DNA from: Magnolia sinica
Lineage: Eukaryota > Streptophyta > Magnoliopsida > Magnoliales > Magnoliaceae
DNA length: 64,000 bases
Reading direction: 5' to 3'
NCBI RefSeq assembly: GCF_029962835.1
Contig: NC_080582.1
Span: forward strand, 18,484,032-18,548,031
This document shows positions 35,486 through 47,335 of the stretch, piece by piece (the first letter of the stretch is position 1; every line of letters begins with the position of its first letter). The translations under genes and the position numbers were made by a program. Below the pieces are notes generated by a model, which saw only the letters and a program-made list of their open reading frames with translations, was not told where the DNA came from and ran no database searches.

Positions 35486-35996
35486 AAGCAGCGAGACTCG
35501 CTACTGAAATGACGTCACCAATTTCTGTGGGCCCACCATCATGTATGTTTTGTATCCACACCGTTCATCCATTTAGAGAGTTCATATTAGGGCATAATCC
35601 AATGAATGAGTCAGATCCAAAGTTCCAGTGGACCCTAACATAGAAAACAGTGAGGAGAGTGACGCCTACCATTAAAAAGTTCTAAGGGCAACAAAAGTTT
35701 ACGATCAAGCTGATATTTCTGTTTTCCCTTCTTTCTTTCATGTTTGCTTTAACACATGAGCAGATTGAATCTCAAATAAACATTATGGTGGACCTCCGGA
35801 AGGTTTCAATGGTGGGCGTCACTCTCTCCACTGATTTCTATAGTGGGTCCACTACAGCATTGGATCTGCCTCATTTTTGTATTATGCCCTAAAATGATCT
35901 CTCAAATGTACGGACAGTGTGGATACAAAACATATATCATGGTGGGCCCACAAAACTTGGTGACGTCACTTCAGTAGCAAGTCTCTCGTTACTCCA
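35486..35996. mobile_element. MITE, family B
   Basis: The left terminus 'gcgagactcgctactgaaat' plus gacgtcacca is mirrored by the right terminus 'tggtgacgtcacttcagtag' and onward to 'ctcgttactcc', giving terminal inverted repeats of about 35 bp. The interior is the common palindromic core. It sits between the outer and inner left arms of the foldback. Confidence 0.8.
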
Positions 35997-36051
35997 ACCT
36001 GTCAGTAGCTAATTCGCATATTCAAGGGCGTGTAGCTGCCACCCAGGATAG

Positions 36052-37316
36052 GTGAAGTTGGTGGAACCTGACCGTGGCCCACCTGGATGTATGCTTTATA
36101 TATCTACGCCCTCCATCCGTTTTTTTTTCTTACATTCATTGGCCAAAAATTGAAGAAGATACAAATTTTAGGTTGACTACATCACAGGAAACATTGGTCA
36201 CCGAACTGCCACCATTGAAAACTTCCTAGTGTCCACGGCTATGAGTATTTGTCATCCAACCTGTCGTTGACGAGGCCACACAGATCACGTGAAGGAAAAA
36301 TACAGATATCAGATAGATCCAGAATCTTTGTAGCCCGAGGAAAATTTTTAACAGTGAGTGAGTACTATTTCTTGCGGTGTGGTCAACCTAAGATTTGCAT
36401 CAATTTTTTTTTTTTTAATTTTTTCATTCCTTAAAGTTAAGTAGCAAAACAATTAAACTCCGTAAATATATAATACATACATCAAGGTGTGCTCATCCAT
36501 ATTGCCAACAAAGTTGCATTACTTTTTCAAAACCAGATTGTATGGTGTAGCAAGCAGCACCCATGACGGTATTGTGTCCCACTAAACAATCTCCGTGGGG
36601 CCACCGTGATAGATGTGTCTTATCCATGTTGTACATCCATTTTTCACATCATACAAGGGCATGAGCACAAAAATAAGGTAGATCCAAATCTCAAGTGGAT
36701 CACACCATTAAGTAATTAAAAGCTCACCATTAAAAAGTTCCTAGGTCCCATTATAATGCGTATTTGCCATCCAATCTCTTGATAAAGTCACGAAGTCATG
36801 AATGAAGAGAAAAATACAAAACATGAGCTTGATCCAAAAGTTTTGTAGCCACAAGTTTTTTATGGTGGGCATCCAATCACCAGTTTCTTGTGGTGTGGTC
36901 TACTTAAGATCTAGATCAACCTCAAGTTTGTGCTCATGAAATAAAATGATCTATAAAAATGCATGGATAGTATGAATAATACACATACATCATGGTAGGG
37001 CCTACAAAGCTTTTCCAGTAGCACACAACTGTCCACAGTGCATGCTACCCTAGGCAATTTGCATACCATCCCTTATAGCCGCCTGCAAGAGAAAATGGTT
37101 AATTGGTGGATCAAGTGGGGCTTACTGTGATATTTATGTAAAATAAACCCCAACCACTAGGTTTTTCACCCATGTTAGGCCATGGGCCCAAAAATCAATT
37201 CCATTTATGATTCACGTTGACTTGGACATAATGTAAAGGGCTTTGCCAAACTATTTACATTGGTGTGGCCAAAGTGATTCACATCCACTTACAAATTTAG
37301 GGCACAGGCCTAAGTT

Positions 37317-37349
<33 letters not shown>

Positions 37350-38690
37350 TTGGTGCAATTTAGTGGTAGAAGTGGATTTCATAAAATTATCTCGGTGGAG
37401 CCTTTAAAAATCAAGGGTATACATCTCTCACAACCATTTCTTTTAGTATGGCCCACGAGAATCATAATTCGATCTGATTTTTTTGTCTTTATATCCAATA
37501 TAAGACTTAATAAAAAAAATGGTCATAGTGGATCTTATATACAAAAACATCACGATGGGCCCTATCTAAGTCAATAGCTATGTCCCAATATACAATTTTT
37601 TTTTTAAAAAAAGTAAACTCGTTATACAGTTAAAGGGGTTCTACCAGACTAATTGATGGGTTCCACTAGATAAAGTGACCCGATTGTCAGATAAAGGAGT
37701 TCTACTAAACAACGTGACAGGATTATCGGATAAAATGACAGGCTTACTCGATAAAGTGACAAGATTCCACTAAATAAAGTGATGGGATTCTGCAAGACAA
37801 ACTGACAAGATTGTTGGACAAAGTAATAAGGTTTCACTAGACAAAGTGACAAAGTTTCACTAGACAAAGTGACGGGATTATGGGTCAAAGTGATGGAGTT
37901 TTACTAGACAAAGGGGTGGGGTTTCCAGACAAAGTAATGTTGTTCCACTGGACAAAGTGATGGGGTCATATTTGACAAAGTAACAAGATTAGCAGACAAA
38001 GGCACATGATTCACTAGACAAAGTGATGGAGTTGCTAGATAAAGAAACAAAATTCTACTAGACAAAGTGATGAGACTATGATGGGACTATGAGATAAAGT
38101 GTCGTGGTTACAGTAAACAAAGTGATGAGACTATGAGATAACATGTTATGGTTACAGTAGATAAAGTGATGGGTTTTATTAGCGAGAGAAAGTGATTGGG
38201 TTGCCCGACAAAGTGGTGAGGTTCTACTAAATAAAGTGACTGCGTTGCCAGAAAAAATATAGTGGTTTCATAAGACAAAGTGACAGGGTTGTCAGACAAA
38301 GTGAAGGGATTCAATTAGACAAAATGATAGGATTACTAGACATAGTGACGGGTTTCACTAGACAATGTGATGGAATTGTAGACAAAGTGGTGTGGTTACA
38401 CTAACCAAAGTGATGGGGTTTTATTAGATAAAATGATGAGGTTTTACCAAACAATTTGACAGTGTTTTATTGGGTAAGTGATGGGGTTACGGAATAAATT
38501 GACAGAGTTCCACAAGATAAAGTCGCAGAGTTGTCGAACAAGATGGCAGGGTTATTAGACGTAGTAATGGTATTCCACTACACAAAGTAAGGGATTACTA
38601 GAAAAAGTGATATGGTTCCAGTAAACAAATTGACAAAGTTCTATTAAATAAAGTGATAGGGTTCTCCAAAGTAAAGTAATGAGGTTCTAT
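36052..38690 (+). repeat. Left inner arm of the foldback, including ~23-bp tandem repeat
   Basis: Two MITE-core blocks (about 36060-36500 and 36560-37030) and a unique block are followed at 37630-38690 by about 45 degenerate copies of a 22-23-bp unit resembling 'cactagacaaagtgatgggg'. The reverse complement of this whole order is found at 39720-41670. Confidence 0.75.
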
Positions 38691-39719
38691 GAAACTTCTA
38701 TATATGAAATCCACTCTAACCACTTGGATTTTTATTTTTATTTTAAAGGCATGTTGTCAAAAACTTGTACCAATACTGTGTACACTGGAAGGCGGATTTT
38801 TTAAGGGGATGAGAGAGCGACTCTCTTCTTTCCACTAGTTGCCTCACTTGAGGGCTTTTGTTTATGAGTAAAAAGGGTGTTATATTTAACCAGAGTAGCC
38901 ACTAACCAATTATTACGATTTGATGGACTAGATCTTTTCCAAAATCTCAAAAAATATCAGTATCAATTGCGACCGTCAACTCCCAATCCCATGGATTGGA
39001 TCTTTCAATAAAACCAACATTGATCATGACCGTAAATTTGTGATTCAATGGACTGGATCCTTTTTAAAATCTTTAAAAAAAACACCAGCATCGATTATGA
39101 CCGTTTCTTGGCGAAATAGAGCACAATTAGCAGATAAGGCTTGGATCGACGATTGTTGATAATTCATAAGTTATATTCAGCTCTCCTATCCAACAGAAAA
39201 TTAGAGGTTACTCAGACAACTCGTACAGTTGTTGGGAATGAGTTAACTCAACCCAAGCAATGCTTGAATTTGAGTTGATTCAAACATTAAGACACTAATT
39301 CCATATCAAAGCTCACAATCATACTAACCTGACTTGCGTGGAGGAGGGGATGATTTCTTAAAATGGAAAAAATAGAAAAAAGAGTTTTGATAGCTCTCGG
39401 ACTCCTTCTCAAAGCTAAAATTGTAACTAATTATGGGATTAGTTTAATGGTCTTGAGCTTCTTATGTCTTGCATTAGGGGGAGTAAGCTAATATCGTACC
39501 TGCATGGGGTTAATCCAGTATTTGGGATAGACTCCTTGTAGTAGGGTTTACCGGATGATGCTTGAAGTCGAGCAATGAGGCCCAATTCATCATGATGGAT
39601 CTTTCGCTCGAATGAAAAAAAATGAATTCGCCAACTATGACGACTTTTTATGTATGGTCCCATCTTCAGATCTAATGCTTCTGGATGAATCGGACGAGTC
39701 CACTAATCACCATAGCGCC
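38691..39719. other. Loop of the foldback, with a three-copy ~70-bp repeat
   Basis: Three imperfect copies, each ending in 'gaccgt' and containing 'atggactggatc'-like words, lie at about 38915-39105. No coding region was recognised in the rest of the loop. Confidence 0.5.
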
Positions 39720-41670
39720 CACCATTTTTTACAACTTCCCCCATCACTTTGTTTACTACAGTCATGCCACTTTATCTCACAGTTCCTTCACATTGTGTAG
39801 TGGAATCTTGTAACTGTCCAGCAACTCCAGCACTTTGTCTAATGAATCATGTCACTTTGTCAAGTAAGACTCCATCATTTTGTCTAATGGAACCACAATA
39901 TTTTTTCTGGAAACTTCGTCCCTTTGTTTAGTAGAACTCCATCACTTTATCCCATAATCCTATCACTTTGTTTAGTGTAACCTCGTCACTTTATCTAGTA
40001 AAACTCCATCATTTTGTCCCACAACCTCGTCAGTTTGTCTTGCAGAATCCCATCACTTTGTCTAATGGAATCTTATCACCTTGTCTGGTAACCCTGTCAC
40101 TTTGTCTAGTGAAACTTCATCGCTTTATCCGGCAATCCAGTCACCTTGTATAGTACCCATCACTTTCTCTAATAGAACTTCTTCAACTGTATATGGAGTT
40201 TACTTACAAAAAAAATATTTCTATGGACATAGTTATTAACTTATATAGGGCCCACCGTAATGTTTTTATAAGATCCACTATGACCATTTGGTATTAAGTC
40301 TCATATTAGGCATAAAGACAAAAATTCATAATGACATGTGCTTCTCCCGTGTTGCATTAAAGGAAATGGTTTGGAGAGAGATGTATACCCTTGATTTTTA
40401 AAGGGTTCAACATGATACTTGTATGAAATTCACTCCAACCACTAAATTGCGAAAAAAAAAAGAGGTCTATGCCCTAAAAATTGTAACTGGACATGAATCA
40501 CTTGGGCCACACCAATGGAAATAGTTTGGCAGAGCCCTTTACATTATATTCAAGTCAACGTGAATGATAAATGGAATTGATTTTTGGGCCCATGGCCTAA
40601 CATGGGGTCAAAAACCTAGTGGTTGGGGTTTATTTTACATAAATATCACATTGAGTCCAACTTGATACACCAATTAACCATTTGCTATTGCAAGTAGCAG
40701 TGAGGGATGGTACTTAGATTGCCTAGGGCAGCATCAACCATGGATGGTTGCGTGCTACTGGAAAAACTTTGTAGGTCCTACCATCATGTATGCATATTAT
40801 TCATGTTGTCCATTCATTTTTATGGATTATTTTAGTGCATGAGCACAAAATTGAGATAGATCTAGATCTCAAGTAGACCACCCACAAGAACCTAGTGATT
40901 GGACACCCACCATTAAAAACCTCTCGGTGGCTGTACAAAAGTTTGGATCAAGCTGATATTTGTATTTTCTCTTCATCCATGACTTTGTGACTTTATCAAG
41001 AGGTTGGATGGCAAATAAACATTAAAGTGGGCCTTAAGAAGTTTTTAATGATGAGCTTTCAATCACTATTGTTTCGGTGTGATCCACTTGAGATTTGGAT
41101 CTACCTCATTTTTGCGCTCATGCCCTAATATGAGGTGAAAAAAAATGGCTGGACACCATGGATAAGACACATCTGTCATGGTGTGCCAATGGAGATTGTG
41201 TATTAGTACATAACACCCCACATGGGTGCTGCTTGGTACACTATGCAATCTAGTCTTGAAAAGGTAATGCAGCTTTTTGTAACCCCAGGTACCAGGATGT
41301 GAGTGGGACATTATCATGGGGCACACTTAATTTGATGTATGTAGTGTATATTTATGTTATATATTTGTTTTACCAGCTCATTTTAAGGAATGGAAAAAAT
41401 AAATAAATAAAATTGAAACAGATGCAAATCTCGACAAATATATATAGCCGTGGACATTAGGAAGTTTTCCATGGTGGTCGTGTGGTAACCAATGTTTCCT
41501 GTGATGTGGTCCACCTAAGATTTGTATCTTCTTTATTTTTTGGAGAATTAATGTTATAAATTAAAAAAAATAAAATAAAATAAAAAAATAAAAAAATAAA
41601 AAACGGATGGAGGTTGTAGATATATAAAGCATAAGGTGGGCCACAGACAGGTCCCACCAACGTCACCAAA
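39720..41670 (-). repeat. Right inner arm of the foldback
   Basis: This is the inverted counterpart of the left inner arm. The ~23-bp repeat (39725-40190, words such as 'cactttgtctagtg') is much shorter here (about 20 copies against about 45), followed by the unique block (40530-40720) and the MITE-like blocks (40740-41190 and 41340-41670). Confidence 0.75.
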
Positions 41671-41689
41671 ATCGGATTGACTCAGTACA

Positions 41690-42397
41690 CCTCTTATCTT
41701 ACCGAGTAAACTCAGTCGGGCCTACCTTGAATGTTTATGGACTCTCCATGCCGCCCATCAGTTTTTTCATCTAATTTAAAGGGTTGATTCCAAAATTGAA
41801 GCATATCCAAAATGAAAGTGGATCATACCACAGGAAACGGTGGGTATGAGGATTTCCACCGTTGAAACCTTGCTAGGCCCTACAGTGATGTTTATTTGTC
41901 ATCCAACCTGTTCATGAGATCATATAGACATGGATGAACAGTAAACACAAATATAAGCTTGATCCAAAACTTCCGTAGCTCCTAAGAACTTTTCAACGGT
42001 AGACGTTCAAATCAACTGCTTCTTGTGCATGGTCTGGCCCATTTGAACATTTTATATGATTCATTTTTGGGCTCGGGCCCTAAAATTAGGGAATGAAATT
42101 CCTACTGTTGAAACCTTTCTAGGCTCCATGTTGATGTTTCCTGCTTGGATGGAGTTAAAACACAACAAATTTAGGCTGGTACAAAACTTTTATGGCCATT
42201 AGAATGTTTCAACCGTGCTCGCTGAAAATGCACTATTTACCCACTTGAGTTTGGAATCTTACTGATTTTTGATTTCTTGTCATGAAATGAGCTCATAAAA
42301 TAGATGGACGGAGTGGATTTCTCAAAATCATAGGGGTGGGTCCCAACCAGCATCCTTGCGCAGGAACTTCCTCCGAAATGCACGTGCGTGTGGCAGC
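41690..42397. mobile_element. Two MITE-core pieces between the right arms of the foldback
   Basis: One piece (about 41700-42080) and a second piece (about 42085-42380) follow each other. The second ends 'gcgcaggaacttcctccg', the family A terminus. Both lack a clear left terminus, so they are truncated or joined by deletion. Confidence 0.5.
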
Positions 42398-42627
42398 AAC
42401 GCGTTCTTGAATCAGCTACGGGAAACGTAACCTTTCTTCTTAATTGAGCAGAATTTTGTAAACTGATCATTATTTCATTTAAGTGTTGTGCTGATGTCAG
42501 CACAAATGACGTGGACCAATTACATTCCAGAATACGGGGAGCCAGGGTGCGCTGTAAACAGAGTATCCGCACTCGACTTAATATTATTTGCGCCAACCTT
42601 TGTGGGAAGCCTGTTACCCTGCAAGTA

Positions 42628-43040
42628 CCTCTTAGGATATGCTTATTCGATGAAAGTTATGCATGTGGCCTATTTTAGTGTTTGTATGGCCTCCAACCTG
42701 TACAGTAGGTTCTCCCACATTGAAAGTTGGACACCTTAATAATCTGGCTGATCCAACCATTGAGTGAGCTAGCTACCACGTGAGTTTGGGTTTTTGGAGT
42801 GGATGTTCAATTTTTTCTTCTTTTTTTTTTTCTTCAGTGTGGCCAACGTAAACATGGGATGGGCCTGTTTTTTGGTACAATTGATTATTCTGGTGGGGCC
42901 TACTTAATGCATACGTTGGATGAGATATATATACACCACTGTAGGGCCCAACAGGCAATAGCGTATGAGCAAGTGAATAATCAATTGCACAAAGGAGAAT
43001 AACTTATAGAATGGGCTTTATTTTACAAGGACCTGTAGAG
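42628..43040. other. Unassigned spacer
   Basis: No gene was recognised. Part of the stretch (about 42830-42950, with 'gtggggcc' and 'gggcccaac' words) resembles a decayed MITE. Confidence 0.35.
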
Positions 43041-43565
43041 GGGACGAGGATTTCCTGGGAAAGGCTTCCGGAGCTGGGAATCTAGGTGGGGCCACTGTGA
43101 TGTTTGTGAGAAATCAACCCCATCCATCGGTTGCGAGAGCTCATTTTAGAACAAGTCACCAAAAATCATTTGATCGAAGACTCAAGAGAGCCACACGAGG
43201 GGGAAAATTAGGAAAAGAAATGTCTATCATTAAAACCTTTCTGAACTCTACCTTGATGTTTATATGCCATCTAAATCGTATAAGTCATCTAAATCATATA
43301 AGTTCATTCCCACTAGGATGAAGTGAAAACTTTTGTGTTTTCATCGGTGTGATAAAATGAGCCTGATAAAAAATCTTTTGTGGCCATGCAAATGTTTCAA
43401 CGGTGTCCCACTGTTCCCTTTTGTGTGGCCCATCAAGTCTTGGATCCGGCTGATTTTTTGTGGCCTATCCTAAAATGAGTTCCCCAACAGATGAACAGGT
43501 GAATTTCTACAAACGTCATAGTGGGACCCACCTAGATTCCCAGTGCATGAACTTTCCTGCGTCCC
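43041..43565. mobile_element. MITE, family A
   Basis: The left terminus 'gggacgaggatttcctggg' pairs with the right terminus, whose reverse complement is 'gggacgcaggaaagttcatg'. The interior has the usual order from 'catccatcggttgcgagagc' to 'gttccccaacagatgaac'. Confidence 0.65.
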
Positions 43566-44290
43566 TATTAGAGTTGTACACGAACCGAATAAGCTCGGCT
43601 CACTCTCTCAACCCAACTCGAAAAGACTCGATTCGACCTGGTTTGAAACTGAGTTCGAGCTGAGTAGAGCTGATTTTTGGAGCTCAAAAAAATTTCGAGC
43701 GGAGTTCGAGCTTATTCGAGCTCGAATCAACTTGAATTGACTCGGATCGAATCAGTTAGAGAATCAATAAAATTATTTCTCACATTTTCTCTTAAAATAG
43801 GCATTTTTCCAAAGTTAAATGAAAATAAAATTTTCAAGAGTTAAACAAATATATGCTACCACCCACCTCCAATCACCTCAAATGCGTCAAGTATACAAAT
43901 GTTCCACCATTCATCTTTTATTTTTGTCACAAATGTGTTAATACTCCACGTGTACTATTATCCATCGTTGCTTGGGCCGCACATGTAAAAAGCACCTTAC
44001 ATATGCTGCATGTGCCAACTCTCTTTGTCCATCTTCCTTTGTGTTACACATATGCCGCCATGCATCTTTCACTTGTGCCCTACATGTGGAAATTAAGTGC
44101 CACACGTGCTACTGTGTATCTTCAATTACTCTATCTTAGTTATATGAGACAACATGCTATATGTGCCCGTGTACTTATATGCACATCTCATCATCTATCC
44201 TCAAATGTCTACATGTACAAATGTGTAAATAAATTACTTGTGTCACATGTGTCTTCGTATATCTTTAAGCACTTCTCATGTGTCGTTTAA
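43566..44290 (+). repeat. hAT-like terminus remnant followed by degenerate 'cacatgt' repeat
   Basis: 43570-43750 has the 'gagttgtacacgaaccga...ctcggctc' character often seen at the ends of plant hAT MITEs, but no matching right end was found. 43850-44290 repeats words such as 'cctacatgtgg', 'ccacacgtgc' and 'cacatgtgtc' at an irregular ~35-45-bp spacing. A 145-codon open frame spans this part. I consider it a by-product because it has no domain and follows the repeat. Confidence 0.4.
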
Positions 44291-44599
44291 CAATATTAAG
44301 CTTAAGCACCTACAGGCGTCAGAGTCTATCTTCTATCATTACACAAATATTGTGTTTTAGTCTGATACATGCCAACAACTATTGGGAAAAAAATAATAAT
44401 GTAATTTTGCTAAACAATAAACTTAAAAATGTGCCTCAAATTCTGTTTGTAAATCACATTTAAAAACAAATGTGGAAAAAAACATGGAAAACAAAAATAT
44501 TATTTTCCACGATTTTATGGAAATAAGGTTTTTCGAGAAATACCTTCTCCTTTCTAATGATTTCCACAAATCCAAACAAACCTTAAGGGTAATTTGGTC

Positions 44600-45039
44600 A
44601 TTTGTTCTCTGTGTCATCATCCTTTCTTCCGGGGCCTATGGTTAGATGAGGTTGACTAGGATAGCCAACGTTTCCACACGACACGTTTTCATCACAAAGA
44701 GCCTGCCTTCTCCACACGACACGGTTTTCATCGTCAACCGCTTACATGTTAAGCTATGGTTGGATAAGGAGATTGTGGACCCCACATGAAGGTCCCATGC
44801 GCCAAGCACTTCCATACCTCCCTTACTTCGTTTAATAGCGCCTGAGTGACTATCAAGGAATTATGAAATCCTTGACCAAGGATAAACACAGATCCTCGAT
44901 TGAGAACCATCAGTTGCGCGCTATTACTTGGCACAAAAAAAGAAAACAATAAATAAAAGTCCTCAACGGCTCAAATTTGGTGATAAAAGGCACACTTAAT
45001 AGATGGTTAGGATTGTTCAACCAATATTAATCTAGTTTA
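44600..45039 (+). repeat. Diverged copy of the 1.23-kb array unit, left part
   Basis: It matches the end of the array units (words such as 'ttacttggcac', 'aatttggtgataaaagg' and 'gatggttaggattgttcaac'). It is interrupted at 45040 by the copia element and resumes at 50606. Confidence 0.7.
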
Positions 45040-45758
45040 TGTTGTTTTTTTGTCTTAAATCTTGTCAGAAATAGGGCCTGACAATGCCATCGACAAACTA
45101 TTCGATGCCACCTTTGATGGCATCGAACAGTGCTCGATCTGATCGAGATTTTTTGAATTTTCTTCAGTTGATCACTAAACTATCAGGGTGTTTTTTCGAT
45201 GCCATCAGAGGGTGTTCGATGACATTAAAGGAAATGTTCGATGCCATCGAACATAGCACGATGCAATCAAGAATTTTCAGAAAATCATATTTTGAATTTA
45301 GACAGTTGAGGTGTTTATTCGATGCCATCGATGTGGCTTCGATGCCATCAAAGGATTACTTTCGATGACATTGAAGATTGATCGATGACATCGACAGATT
45401 TCGTACTGATTTTTCGTAGAGTTGTGATTTTGCGCAATTTGTTTCCGATTTTATTTGGGATCCTTCCATAGGCTATATATACAGGTGTAAATGGGATTGA
45501 AAGGTAATGCTAGAGTTTCGAATTTGTTCAAGGAGTTTCAAGGGTGTAGCAAGGGTTTGATTTGAGGTTGTTCGAATCGGGTAAGCTCTCTTTCTTTGTA
45601 ATTTCTGCTTTCATAGTAATCATCCGTTGCTTTGTGCAGTGGTTTTTTCCCGCAAGAATTTTTCCATGTTAAAATCATTGTGTACTCTTTATGTTTGCTT
45701 GGTGCGATTGGATTACTCCTTTTGATTCATCTCTGTGTGCTTACGTGGTCCCCCAACA
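45040..45758 (+). repeat. Left LTR of the copia fossil
   Basis: It begins TGTTG and ends CAACA. It contains many copies of the dyad 'ttcgatgccatcgaa' or close variants. The promoter and RNA start were not resolved. Confidence 0.85.
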
Positions 45759-47190
45759 AGTGGTATCTGAGCTAACGTTGGGGCGCATGCTTGAATTTGT
45801 AAGGAGAAGTATAAATGGCTGAAAATCCTAAGTATGATATTGAGAAGTACTCGGGCAAAATTAACTTTGAGTTATGGAATATAAAGATGATTAGTCTATT
45901 AACTTGGTAAGGGCTGGATGAGGCTTTTGAGGAGCGATGTACATCTATGAATGATGATGAATGGAGAATTCTAGATAAGAAAGTTAAATCATCAATCTGT
46001 TTGTGTTTAACGGATGAGGTTCTCTATAATGTCATGAGGAAGAAAACCGTAGCAGAGTTGTGGGTGAAATTAGGGGACATTTATGCGAAGAAGTCCCTTA
46101 AAAATCGCCTACACTTGAAGTTGCAATTGGTCAACTTCAAGATGGCAGAGGGAGGAGATGTTGAAATCCACATTAGCAATTTTAACAAGATGATCTGCAA
46201 ATTGCTGGATATAGAGGTAGTAGTCGATGAAGAAGACTAATCATGTATCTTATTAAATTCTCTACCTGCTTCACATGAATCTTTTAAAGACGCCTTGTGC
46301 ATCGGTAAACAACCCTTAGTGTCGATACCGTCGTCTCATACCTTCAGGGAAAGGCCATGAAAAAGAAAAATGGTAGCATTGGGGCCTCTACTGATGCATT
46401 GCTTACGAGGGGCAAGAATAATGAGCGAGATACAGGATCTTCTCGGTCGATATCCAAATCCAAGGGCAAGGGCAATGGCAAGTTAAAGCGCTGGAAGTGT
46501 GGGATGGCTAGGCACATGAAGAAGGATTGTACAGATCCTAAGTCGAAGAAAGAAAACTCAGAGGCTTCTTCCAATGAAGCTAACACTGCCACGTCTGATA
46601 AAGAGACAAGTGAAGGTGATGTGCTGTCAGTGTCTATGATCGGACACTTATACAATGATCGTAGAGACGAGTGGATCCTTGACATAAGAGCTTCATATCA
46701 CATGACTCATCATTAGAGTTGGTTCACCAGTTACAGGGAGTGCGATGGTAGACAGGTGTTTATGGGTAATGATAATGCCTATAACGTTGTGGCCGTTGGT
46801 ATGGTGTACATTAAGATGTTTGATGGGATGGAGTGTACCTTGACTGATGCTAGGCACATTCCTAATATGAAGAAGAGTTTTATTTCTCTCGAGCACTTGA
46901 GGCAATAAGGTGCAAGTTCACCGGTTTAATGATGTCCTTAAAGTTTCAAAGGGGCATTCGTGGTTATGAGAGCGCAGAGGCACGGTAACGTTTATAGGTT
47001 GATTAAGAGCACTATAATAGGTGGAGTTGTAGCGACTATAGCAAATTCCACCTCTGCACGTATGTGGTATACTCGTCTGGGTCACATGAGTGAGCAGGGC
47101 ATCAAGGTACTTTTCGATTATTGTTTAATTTCAATTTTTAAGAATTTTGATTTAAAATATGATAGCAATGTATATATGGTAAACAATCTA

Positions 47191-47335
47191 GGTTATCCTA
47201 GCTCAAGTGGTAGACAGAGTGAAGATACCTTGTTTCAATGCTGAGGTCTTGGTATCGATTCCCTAGTGGGGGTGGCTAACAGTGAAGTGTGTATTGACAG
47301 TGGGGTGTGTACTAACAAGCTAATCAAAAAATAAT
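47191..47335 (+). mobile_element. tRNA-derived SINE nested in the copia fossil
   Basis: It has an A box 'tagctcaagtgg' (47199-47210) and a B box 'ggtatcgattcc' (47251-47262) about 40 bp apart, the internal RNA polymerase III promoter layout of tRNA-derived SINEs. The body 'gggggtggctaacagtg' and 'gtgtgtactaac' resembles the plant Au-SINE type, and an A-rich tail follows. Target duplications are not clear. Confidence 0.75.

Larger units (their letters stand above)
35238..42627. mobile_element. Large foldback element (about 7.4 kb palindrome)
   Basis: The outer arms 35238-35471 and 42398-42627 are inverted copies (shared words include 'gagtgcggat', 'ctctgttt' and 'agctgattcaag'). The inner arms 36052-38690 and 39720-41670 are also inverted copies and carry, from outside in, two MITE-like blocks, a unique block ('accccaaccactaggttttt' and its inverse) and a ~23-bp tandem repeat. 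About 1 kb of loop separates them. On each side a different MITE has landed between outer and inner arm. No transposase was recognised. Foldback-type elements and hairpin-prone MULE or CACTA derivatives are possible classes, and I cannot decide between them. Confidence 0.65.

Noticed and set aside
37630-38690. CRISPR-like array (regular ~23-bp repeats)
   Set aside because: There are no constant repeats alternating with unique spacers. Every unit is a variant of one ~23-bp sequence, and the host is a plant.
42488-42739. 83-codon plus-strand open frame in the right outer arm
   Set aside because: It overlaps the foldback arm, the corresponding frame is not kept in the left arm, and no domain is visible.
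47191-47270. Functional tRNA gene
   Set aside because: The A and B boxes fit a tRNA-derived SINE. The sequence does not fold into acceptor and anticodon stems and is followed by a SINE body and A-rich tail.
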